From Leptodontidium sp. MPI-SDFR-AT-0119 (Eukaryota; Ascomycota; Leotiomycetes; Helotiales; Leptodontidiaceae): a stretch of DNA of 64,000 nt. The notes under the pieces were generated by a model, which was not told where the DNA came from, searched no databases, and worked only from the letters and a program-made list of their open reading frames with translations. The translations under genes and the position numbers were made by a program. Shown here in pieces: positions 25,615-35,108 of the stretch (its first letter is position 1; every line of letters starts with the position of its first letter). The stretch is taken from the NCBI GenBank assembly GCA_020726505.1, contig JAHLEZ010000007.1, positions 1,798,001 through 1,862,000 on the forward strand. Reading direction: 5' to 3'.

Positions 25615-26082
25615 CATTACCACTGTCATAATAGGGATACTCCGAGCTGTACGCCATTCTAGTTCAAATGACACCAGAAATGAGACATCACATTAAGTTT
25701 TGCAGTGGATTGAGGGATATGCAAGCCAGGGTTCATGTACAGTAAGTATGCCAGGGTTCGTTGAGAAGCGAACGCCAGAGGGCGGGACATGGAGTAACTT
25801 ATCCCGTTCACGTGATGGTCAAGACACAAAAGACATTGATTGGTCTTTGCCCAGGATCCATTACAGTAGCGGTCATTTTAGTAGAGCGCGGTGCTGGATC
25901 AGCTCGGACTTCAGCACGGGGCAATTGAGGCGTAGCAAAGTATTCGGAATGGCCGTTGCTGACATTCAGCTTTTGCTTTTCGTAGGTAGTGGATGAAAGG
26001 AGATGGCATGTACAAATAAGATCGGATGGTCATTTCAGGTGATTTGATCCAGTGTTTTTTGAATAGAATTCACATCGTAAAC

Positions 26083-27926
26083 ATGTATCTCCGTTCATCA
26101 TCAGTTCTTGCATTTCAGGCGCTTCTCTCTTCCAGCGTGCTGTACCCCCTTGTGCAATGTAGTCCTGCCCATCTCAATTCCAGCCATATTTGTCGCGTTT
26201 TGCCTGGAGATGCTGCTTGGCCAGATGCAGCTGCATGGTCGCGTTTCAACTCGAGCATTGGAGGTAGCTTGATTGCGACCATCCCTGAGGCAGCTCCTTG
26301 CCATGACCCTCACTTCGACGAAGCGGCATGTCAAACACTAAAGGCGGAGTGGGATCTGCCTCTAGGCCAGTATGAACTCATCATCTGCTCATGGATTAAT
26401 TTGAACTGATGCGTGAATAGCTCTCAATATCCCTCGTCTATTGACCAGCCGTGGTTCCAGAACGGTACTTGCGACCCTTTCCATCCGAGAAATGTTTCCT
26501 GTACGCTGGGAAATCTGGTCTCTTATTCCGTCAACGTCACGTCTGCGGCCCAGGTCAGTACGACCCTGAGATTTGCGAGGAGCAAAAACTTGCGGATTGC
26601 CATAAAGAACACGGGACATGAGTAGGTCATGATTCAAGCTTCACTCGAACTTCCTGCTGATATCTGTCCAGCTTTCTCGGGAAGAACACTGCAAAAGGCG
26701 GTCTTGGCATCTGGACTCATAATCTAAATTCCATTGATATCTTGTGGAACTACACGAGCAAGGAGTATGCTGGTCCAGCCATCAAGATCGGAGCCGGGAC
26801 TCAAGCCTACGCTGCATATGAAGCTGCGCACGCGGTTGGATACCGAGTGCTAGGAGGGACTTGCCCAACTGTAGGACTTGCTGGTGGTTACACACAGGGC
26901 GGTGGTCACTCAGCCTTGAGTTCCATCTATGGCATGGCGGCAGATAGCGTTCTGGAGTGGGAAGTTGTGACGCCAAACGGAGAACACATAACCGCATCGC
27001 CTGAATCTTATCCTGAACTGTACTGGGCCATCAGTGGCGGTGGTGGAGGTACTTTTGGCGTCGTCATCTCTCTGACCACAAAACTATACAAGGATACTCC
27101 GACCGTCGGCGCGCAGATCTTCTTCAACTCAACCTCAGCTCCAGGTTCGACCTTCTGGGAAGCTGCAGAAAAGTTTCAGTGTGGTTTAGAGCCAATCGTT
27201 GATAGCGGTGCCGTGGCATTATTCGCAATCACGAACGAGACCTTCCTGGCTTACGTGACAGCTCCCAGCCACACGGAAGCACAAATTGCATCCCAGTTAC
27301 AGTTCGTCACGGGATTCCTTGACAGCAAAAACGCAACGTACACACTCAAGATCACTTCTGATCCTTCTTACTTTGACCACTTTGCGCGCTTCTATGGTCC
27401 GCTACCTGGGGGTATCTGGGAAACTTCTCATCTGATCGGCAGCAGACTGATACCGCGTTCCGTGGTCCGAAACCAGAACTCTGCGATCACGAATCTATAT
27501 CACGATATTGTCAAGGATGGGGACTGGATCGTGTCGGGCATTGCGCTGAATGCGTCGCACAAAGTGGCTGGGAATAAGCCGGGACGGAATGCCGTCAACC
27601 CCGCTTGGCGTCAAGCTTTGGTCCACACAATTGTTTACTCGGTATGGGATTGGGAGGCACCGATATCTGTCATGCAGGCACGAGAAGACCACCTGACCAA
27701 TTACATCTCACCCAGTCTGGAAGCGCTGACTCCGAGTTCGGGTACGTATTTGAACGAGGCGAACTTCGGACAGAAGAACTGGCAGGATGTGTTTTACGGC
27801 GAAAATTATGCGCGTCTATTGGCGGTGAAGCACAAGTATGATCCTGAGGGCTTGCTCTATGCGCCAACAGCGGTTGGGGCTGATGCTTGGGTGTTAGCTA
27901 GTGATGGAAGGCTTTGTCGGGCATGA
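26083..27926 (+). CDS. Secreted FAD-linked oxidase (berberine-bridge-enzyme type)
   Basis: Three exons, 26083-26369, 26421-26621 and 26672-27926, give 580 residues. A hydrophobic N-terminal segment (about residues 4-26) looks like a signal peptide. The FAD_binding_4 region includes NTGHDFLG (spliced; His162) and GGTCPTVGLAGGYTQGGGHS (Cys227), the residues that bind FAD bicovalently in this family. GGGGGTFGVV-like sequence (GGGGTFGVVISLT) follows. The C-terminal DPEGLLYAPTAVGADAW is the usual BBE end. Several N-glycosylation sequons are present. In fungal polyketide pathways such oxidases perform alcohol oxidation, dehydrogenation or set up cyclisation (solanapyrone synthase is an example). 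The exact reaction here is unknown. Confidence 0.92.
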
Positions 27927-28080
27927 ATAGTGAGGCATTATTTCAAAAAGCAATTTGTTGAATGCTGCCAAATTCCTATAGCTAGGTTGTCTAGCTAGGT
28001 TGTCTAGAAAGCTAAGTTCATACATATTAAGGTTGGCCTCCACAGTCACCCCAGACCTCTCTCTCCCCAACATATCTTCT

Positions 28081-28970
28081 TTACCAAGCCAGAGGTGTAT
28101 CATCAAACGCCAGGAACTTACCAGATGTCTCGCGAGTCGCCGAATCGATCTTGAACATGTTAGTCGAACTCTCTCACTGTGAGGATAGTCCAGCATACCT
28201 TGGCAGTGACACCATTAACGGCTTCCTCGACACTGACGTTTGCTCCAGGAAGTCCAAAGAAACGAGCGGCAGCGTTACCCTCCTCAGTTTGAACCGCACT
28301 ATCAGTTTGTCAGTATGTGAGCTATTTATCTAGGGTCACCGGATATACCCAGGATGGAAAGCTAAAGCAATCAGGTCCTCGTTCTCAATGTGAATGCGGC
28401 GAAGGAGGAAGTTCATTGCAGCCTTGGAAGCGCCATACGATGTGACCGTGTATGGGATGTACTCGGCAGCGGAGATAGTTGCGACACCAGACGAGATGTA
28501 GATGAACTTTGGCTGCTTGGCTGCTTTCAACAGGGGAAGAGTAGCTTGAAACAGGCGGACTGGACCGGCGGCATTGACGTTGACATGCTCAAGTAGATCA
28601 GTTGTCTTCATCACGGCGACTTCTTGGAAGGCTTCAGTTTTGAAGATTCCCGCATTGGAAATCACGACATCGAGGTGGGTGATGCCTTGTGATTTGATGC
28701 TCTCGACGGCTTCGAGTGCATCGGTAGGCGATGTTGACTCGATCTTGACCACGATAAGTTTGCTGCCTTCTGCCTTGGGAAGGCTGAAGAGACCCTTGGA
28801 ATCGGCAGCGTCCGGGTTACGGACAGTCGCAATGACAGTTGTGTTTGGGCGGCTGAGGTACTTCTCAACGAAGCCTGCACCAAGACCCTGTGGAGGTTAG
28901 ACTTGGTAGGAGGGACGAATATAAGGGGAATTATCACCTTGTTGGCTCCAGAAATGAGGACAGTAGTCAT
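28081..28970 (-). CDS. Short-chain dehydrogenase/reductase of the PKS cluster
   Basis: Four exons: 28970-28938, 28887-28349, 28298-28199 and 28149-28081, 246 residues, with introns of about 50 nt. The Rossmann entry ISGANKGLGAGF is created by the first splice. ATVRNP (NADP-type loop), VVISNAG, the ISSG serine and the catalytic YGASKAAMNF follow. The FHPG...VQTEEGN segment after the active site is typical of classical SDRs. It would oxidise or reduce a carbonyl or alcohol on the polyketide. Its stop lies 154 bp from the oxidase stop (convergent), and it is divergent from the P450. Confidence 0.9.
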
Positions 28971-29815
28971 TGTGGCGGATTGGATGTGAGTTTTTTTGTC
29001 GAAGAAATCGAGTTGCAAATTGAGGAATTTTGTAGGGGAAAGATTCGTAGTTTGTAGAGATAATTCTACCAAATATATAAGAGCCAATGATGCAATACTC
29101 AACTTCTTGATTTGTCAACCAACATTTCGAACACTTTCCAATTGTGGAACCGTACGTAGTCTAATCCTAAAATGGTTTTCATTCAATACTCTCCAACGGG
29201 CGGAGTCTTTGTTGGTCTGTGCGAAGAGCTCTGTGCAAAGTAATCATGTGACCACAGTTCTGAGTTTGGAAGGGAATTTGGCCAGCTGCATAGATCCCTG
29301 TAAGTATTTCTGTGGGTATGGTAATGGTGCAAGTACAGGGTTATAAGCGCTAAACTCATCTGAAGATAGCGCTTACCAACCCTGGATGTCAAACTCTGTC
29401 GATGGATTTGAGTTCAGTTTGTGCCTGGGAGCCACTGAAAGTGCCACAGCGCATGTATATTCTTACGTTGCAGCTCCATCCTTCAGGATTTGCGGGATGT
29501 TTCGAAGTAATCGCAGGTCTAGATTTCAAATCAATGCCACAACCTTCCAGCATGACGGATGGCCGAGTTCCTGTAAGCCCATTTTGTCGGTCAATTATCG
29601 TGCGATGTACCATTGCCATTCCACCACCCTGTGCAAGATGGATTATTCAGAAATTTCTGGCTTAGCTGGGGTAATTTATGAGAATGTCGTATATAGTGAG
29701 CTCCAACAATCTTAAAGTAGTGTATTGGTATTTATTACGACGACTGTCCTTGGCCGGTAGACAGTAACATAAACCTGGCCACCAAATCAATCGGCGCGTC
29801 AGCCTCTATTGCAAA
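28971..29815. promoter_or_regulatory. Bidirectional promoter between SDR and P450
   Basis: About 845 bp without a supportable gene. The open frames at 29386-29715 on both strands overlap each other and resemble nothing. The third divergent intergenic region of the cluster; no copy of the MFS/oxidase palindrome was noticed here. Confidence 0.45.
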
Positions 29816-31541
29816 ATGGCCCTCATCCCCAGTGACTTGAACATTCACGCACCAGGAAGCGCTTCGCTCATAATCTCGGCTGTATTGTTGTATTGTGCCT
29901 ATGGAATTATCCTCGGCATCTACAGGCTGTGGTTCAGCCCGCTTGCCAAAGTTCCAGGGCCATGGCTGGCCGCAGCAACACAATGGTATGAGACTTACTA
30001 TGAAATAGTCCCCGGCGGTGGCGGCATGTTCACCAAGAAGATCAAGCAGTTGCACGAGAAATATGGTGCGTATTTATATTCAGAATGAGCGTCTGGCATA
30101 CAAACTGATGACCCTCTCAATCCAGGTCCAATAGTACGAATTAACCCAAATGAGGTGCACATCGACGACCCGGAGTACTATGAGACTATCTACACCACGA
30201 CCAAGCAATATGACAAGCTCGTCAGTTTCCAGGAGCGCTTCAACATGCCTCGAGCGACATTCATGACCGCTGACGGCGAGGTTCACAAGCACCGGCGCAA
30301 GGCTTTGGCCAACTTCTTTGCACCAAGCAAGATGCGTGCGCAGGAGCAATTCATGCAGAGTTTGGTTGACACAATCACGCACCGGATGAAGACCGAATAC
30401 TCGGGTCAAAACAAAGTACTTGTGCTCAATGATGTTTTTGGGTGCCTCGCCGGCGATGTCATCACAAACCTTGCGTTCGCGCGCTCATACAAACTCATCG
30501 AGACCGAGAATTGGGAATCGCCATTCACAATTGCAGTCACTAATCTGGTACATACCTCACATTGGACAACACAGTTTGGCTGGATCATTCCTATCATGAA
30601 CTGTATCCCGGATAGGATTACAGGCGCTCTGGTTCCGATCTTCAAGCCCATCATAGACTTCCGCCTGGTAGGAGTCATCGCCGCGAATGTCGGCCATCTC
30701 GTGCTGACATTGACTAGGAAATGGAAAGTCAGGTCGGAGAAATCCTCGCCGGCATGAACAAAGACGTCAAAGAAGCCCAGCACCGGACTGTCTTCCAGGA
30801 CATCATTGATTCGGATCTGCCCCCGCACGAAGTGAGCTTGCTTCGTCTGCAGAATGAAGCCGTCAGTGTCGTAGGAGCAGGTTTCGAGACGACAAGATGG
30901 GCACTGACCGTGTTTTGTTACCACGTCTTAGCCAATCCAAGCATCAACAAGCGTCTCCGTGATGAGTTGAAGGACGCCATCCCCGATCCGGAGCAGATGC
31001 CAAGCTGGGCAGCACTCCAGGAACTGCCCTACCTCAGTGCGTGTATTGAAGAAGGTCAGTCGTTCTCTCTATTACCTTCCTACGACCAAAATTAGAGACT
31101 GATCCCCTCACAGCCCTCAGGGTTGGATACGGAATTGTGCAGCGTTCACCTCGCATCTCGCGGCATTCGGCCTTCGAGTACAATGGATATGTGTTGCCAC
31201 CAGGAACAGGAGTATCGTCCGATGCTTACCACATGCACCACAACGAGGCCATCTTCCCAGACAGCCACACATTCAAGCCAGAGCGCTGGCTTGGAAATCC
31301 TAAAGGCCCTGATGGGGAGAAGCCGCTGTCGCGATATCACATCGCATTTGGACGCGGCACCAGGATTTGTCTCGGCATGGCGATGGCTAAATGCGAGATC
31401 TTCATCACGACTGCTTCCATTTTTCGCAGGTGCGACTTTGAGCTTTTTAAGACCACCCAAGATGCAGTTGCTTTCCATCACGATATGGTCACACCGCAAC
31501 CTGCCTACGACCAGAAGGGAGTGCGGATCTTAGTGAAGTAG
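29816..31541 (+). CDS. Cytochrome P450 monooxygenase of the PKS cluster
   Basis: Four exons, 29816-30065, 30126-30667, 30718-31054 and 31114-31541, give 518 residues. An N-terminal membrane anchor (about residues 16-36) is followed by a proline-rich hinge, KVPGPW. The I-helix motif is VGAGFETTRW (AGxET). The K-helix ExxR is EEALR, formed across the last intron. FKPERW is the PERF motif. The haem loop is FGRGTRICLG with Cys462. All hallmark residues are intact. It resembles fungal P450s that hydroxylate or further oxidise polyketides, sited on the ER membrane. It is convergent with the bZIP-ankyrin gene. Confidence 0.92.
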
Positions 31542-31789
31542 AAACAAAGCCGTTGAATCATCCTCGCAGCCAGAGGTTTAATGTGCTGAAGTAGCATAGA
31601 AAGGCATCAAGAATGCAAAGATGAAATGCATTCATTTATGCTTGTTCTACTCTCAAGTCTAGGAATAATCATATGATGAAACAGACTCCAGATTGACCCC
31701 AGCGTCTATTTTCCTGTCCCACCATCTAGTGATCCAGCGACAACCCGACAATCATATTAGGCCCTTTCGAGCAGTTGAAACTTCCAAGC

Positions 31790-33119
31790 TCATTTCGTTG
31801 ATCTTCTCTTATTTCGTCCTGCCTTGACACTGAGATCTGCACCGTGAGCCAACAAAATACGAACCCCAGCCTCATTACCAATCTCCGCAGCCAGATGCAG
31901 CGGCGTCCGGCCTAGATTGTCAGGGATATCTAGTGTGGCGCCGCTTTCAATTAACAGTCGAAGCACTGCTTCGTGCTTGTGAGAAATCGCAATGTGCAGA
32001 GCTGTGAAGCCTTTGGAGCTCTCTTGCTGATTCACATCAGCTCCATTGCCGAGCAGTACCCGCACGATTCCTTCATGGCCATTTTCAACTGGGATGTGTA
32101 GCAGCGGCCGTCCCTCCTCAGACTCATTACCATTATCAGAACAGTCTTGGTCGCCATCGCTAACGTCCTGGTCCTTTGGCCGCTTGGAAATGCTCTGACT
32201 TCGCGATTTATTTGACTTTGACGTTGATCGTGTCGGCTCGTGGGATTTGTCATTACTTTTCGTCAGATCAATTTGAGATGTGTGGCTGCTTTGGATGGGC
32301 GATTGAGACACGGGTGTATCCAGAATTGGTGTATTCAAAGGATGTAACGGTGGTTGATGCTGGGGCATAAGGTCGCCAAAAGTGTTGAAAGAATCTTGTG
32401 ATACAAACATGAAGTCATGCAAGAAACCATCTCCTCCGTTGAAAGAAGTGCTTCCCTGTAAGCATAAAGAAGAAGCTCCGCTATAGTTTGTATAGTCTAT
32501 ATCATCTATCCCAGCAAAAGCAGAATCTAGGTTATCAGGTATCAGCAGACCCGGCGAGAAGGTATGTGCAGGGGTCGCATAGACCCCTAAATCCTCAAGT
32601 CGTGTTGCCAAGACATCGGCGCCCGGTAGCCTATCGGGAAGACTGTTCGGTCTCAGGACATAGTTGCCGTTCATGAAGTCTTTACCAAGTGAGTTGAGCT
32701 CGGTATCGTTATCGAGGTAGTTCGAATCTTGTAGCGCCAGTTGCTTTGACGTTGCAGCCGGTGTATACTGGCCCATCGAGCCCGTGATCGGACCATTGCC
32801 ATCCGGGCGCGGGTTATGGGTAGAAAATTTGCTCTGGAATTCGATCGTTATTTCTTCCGAGCGGTTGGAAATCGAAGTAGTCGATGATGGAGGAGTGAGG
32901 AGAGCAGGTGATGGGGACACGGTTCGATTCTCCGCCTCCCGTTCTTGAGCTTTCTTCTCTGTAATGATGTCAATACAAGTCGCCGTACATACATGCTGCA
33001 TGGCTAGGCTCACGGCGAAATCTTCTCTGAGCTTCTCGATTCTGCAACCTCCGTCGCTCACAATGGTCCATCGCATCATCTTTAGCTGGGGCCTCTGCAT
33101 CTCTTGAGGTCGGAGACAT
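31790..33119 (-). CDS. bZIP-ankyrin (bANK) pathway regulator
   Basis: Two exons, 33119-33014 and 32958-31790, give 424 residues. The first exon carries the basic region, with RRRLQNREAQRRFRQKK assembled across the 55-nt intron. No long leucine zipper follows; instead there is an Asn/Ser/Pro-rich middle. The C-terminus has ankyrin repeats at about residues 325-415: HIPVENGHEGIVRVLLGNGA, GFTALHIAISHKHEAVLRLL and GRTPLHLAAEIGNEAGVRIL. This basic-region-plus-ankyrin layout matches the bANK regulators exemplified by ToxE of the HC-toxin cluster. It sits at the cluster edge and is the obvious candidate activator. Whether it binds the palindrome at 25.5 kb is untested. Confidence 0.9.
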
Positions 33120-33265
33120 CTTTAGTGAGTACCAGACAAGCGGGATTGGCAATCACAGAGGCTAGGCTTGATTGCAAACCTCGGAGGGGAGGCAGGAAAG
33201 TTATAATTGCTCTCATATCTTTGCAAAGCTGGTCGTCTACTAAAGGCTGTCACCAACGCATTGGC

Positions 33266-33459
33266 CAGCGTTTTACTTAGCCCAGCCTAGCCTAGCTTAG
33301 GGGTTAGAAGCTTAATGTGGGACCTCGAACCCCTTAAACACACCAAAATTTCCTCCTCAGCCTGGGGGAACCCTCAGGCTGGGCTAGGCTAGGCTGATCA
33401 AAAAAATGACAGCCGAGGCTGAGGCTAGGCGGAGGCAGGCTGGGCGAAGTAAAACGCTG
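33266..33459. mobile_element. hAT-type MITE with 8-bp target duplication
   Basis: A 194-bp element with terminal inverted repeats beginning CAGCGTTTTACTT and ending with the complement. The pairing extends, with mismatches, into a GCCCAGCCT-rich subterminal region. Both sides are flanked by the identical octamer GCATTGGC (33258-33265 and 33460-33467). CAGxG termini plus an 8-bp duplication are hallmarks of hAT elements. It has no coding capacity and is rich in AGCCT/AGGCT pentamers, which may serve as subterminal transposase sites. Confidence 0.88.
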
Positions 33460-33636
33460 GCATTGGCCCTGCCCCAACGCAATAGTCGCGTAACGTTCCG
33501 CCATCCAAGCAAAAGGCTAAAATCGAACGACTGCATAGTGGCGTCGGCGTAGCTGTGGGGGGTTCGCTAGAAATCCATTGACAGCTTCTGCTTCGCGCCA
33601 CGGCTTGAAGAATGCAGTAAAAGATCAACGTTGCGT

Positions 33637-33798
33637 CCTTCCGGAGGTACGGAAGGGGTGGACAGTGGGTCTCGTCCGCCATGTTAGACCAGGAGATTAT
33701 TCTCCCAATCAATGGTATGGATATCTAGAATTTTCTCCATGACCTCCCCTAAAAGGTAAGGCAGAATACTTGGATAGACGAGACCCACTGTCCCACCT
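33637..33798. repeat. Inverted-repeat element with 17-bp perfect arms
   Basis: GGACAGTGGGTCTCGTC at 33660-33676 is matched by its exact complement at 33777-33793, with about 100 bp between. A small hairpin (CCTTCCG, 33637-33643; CGGAAGG, 33650-33656) lies just outside the left arm. It is probably a further MITE, but no clear target duplication was found. Confidence 0.6.
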
Positions 33799-33804
33799 TA
33801 GGTA

Positions 33805-33987
33805 CAGCGGTTAAGTATAGTAATAGCACTAGCTGGGGGGCTCCCTGGTCATAATAAATCTAAGCGTAAACAAGCAACGCATCAACAAAGCTGTATATAC
33901 AAGTGATTTAGCTGTTTACCTTTTCGGTTTAAAGGAGCAGCGACTAAAGACCCCCCTAGCTAGTGTCATTACTATACTTAACCGCTG
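33805..33987. mobile_element. Tc1/mariner-like MITE with TA target
   Basis: Terminal inverted repeats of about 38 bp start CAGCGGTTAAGTATAGTAAT and end with the near-exact complement. They are flanked by TA at 33803-33804 and 33988-33989. At 183 bp it has no coding capacity. The TA duplication suggests mobilisation by a Tc1/mariner/pogo-class transposase. Confidence 0.8.
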
Positions 33988-33989
33988 TA

Positions 33990-35108
33990 CCTGCGTAAAC
34001 TTCCCGTTGATGCAGTAGAGATGTCGCCCTAATCTGACATATCCGGACCTTGATGGTACTTTTGCAGCAAGGGTTTCGGAGGGGGGCTGTCGGGTAAGCA
34101 TTCCTTCCCACCCGCCGGCCACTAGTGAAATATGGCGACATGATCCATCGTAAAGCACCATCGCCATTGCCAGTCACGGTTCGGCCCGAGTTAGCTGGAG
34201 CCACCTACGGAGTAATAGTCCTTTTCAGCTCTGAGCTTCTACTTTCGGCAGGATGGCGTCTCTGATCGCCAAGCTGCCAAGCTCTTGAGGTGATCCTTAG
34301 AAATATAGCCGATGATTTACCGAGATATCCAGATCCATAGTTTTCGTTGTCCGGCCGGTATAGGTTTGTTCATCCTTGGCTAGCTTGTCGCGATTGGTAT
34401 GGAAAGAAAGTTCAGTCATCCACACGCATGCTCCACATCTCGCACTTCTCCGGCAGGACTCTGCGATAAGAAGAAACAAGCTTCCCCGTTAGGCTATAAA
34501 TGTACGATAAGGCGAACCATTCTGTCCACTTAGGTTCGTGACAGTAGACATGTTCATAGCTTCTCATGTTAGCGGCGTGGCCCTGCTCTTTTTGCTTCGG
34601 GTACAATCTCTTCTCTGGGCCTTGGCCGTGCGAAGCTAAGATTATCGAAAGATACGGAAACAGGAATTGATTCTTGATTGAGCGAAGCTTTGCGAAGCTC
34701 TGTTACGTAAATTTACCCTGCACCCGTGACCTGCCTATTCGCTCACGTGATGTCCCATAATAACGATTGGTTTACAATATCCCAATCACCTGATTCTCGT
34801 CACTTCCTCCTCTTCTCTTCCAAAAAAAATAATATATATATATATATACTCCTACCAACATCCGAGACTAACCTATCGGGAAAACGTGATGCCGAACTGA
34901 CTTGGCACTACGCTGAATTAGTGCTAGTTACCCAATGCTCAGCGCTGAGGTCCGTGTGTGATATTTGCGGGGCATGCTCAGCCTCGCAGAGATCTTTTCT
35001 TCCTCACAACACCAAAGTGCTCCCAGAAGGGTTTGCCGAGCCAGATCCTGTTCCAATTTAGAAAGTTTTTCCCTTCTATATATGTGACGTTAACAGTCGC
35101 TGGCAGCC
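33990..35108. other. Intergenic region between MITE cluster and NLR-like gene
   Basis: No supportable gene. There is an AT microsatellite at about 34833-34850. Open frames of 60-111 codons on both strands have no recognisable content. The last few hundred bases should include the promoter of the NLR-like gene. Confidence 0.4.

Larger units (their letters stand above)
25199..26082. promoter_or_regulatory. Bidirectional promoter between MFS transporter and FAD oxidase
   Basis: A non-coding interval holding the duplicated palindrome listed separately, and an inverted CTCCG/CGGAG pair at 25374-25378 and 25385-25389. The latter resembles a site for a Zn2Cys6 dimer (CCG and CGG half sites in inverted order). 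No open frame is convincing. Confidence 0.5.

Noticed and set aside
29386..29715. Small plus-strand frames upstream of the P450
   Set aside because: Overlapping frames in two registers with no recognisable domain, lying in a divergent promoter.
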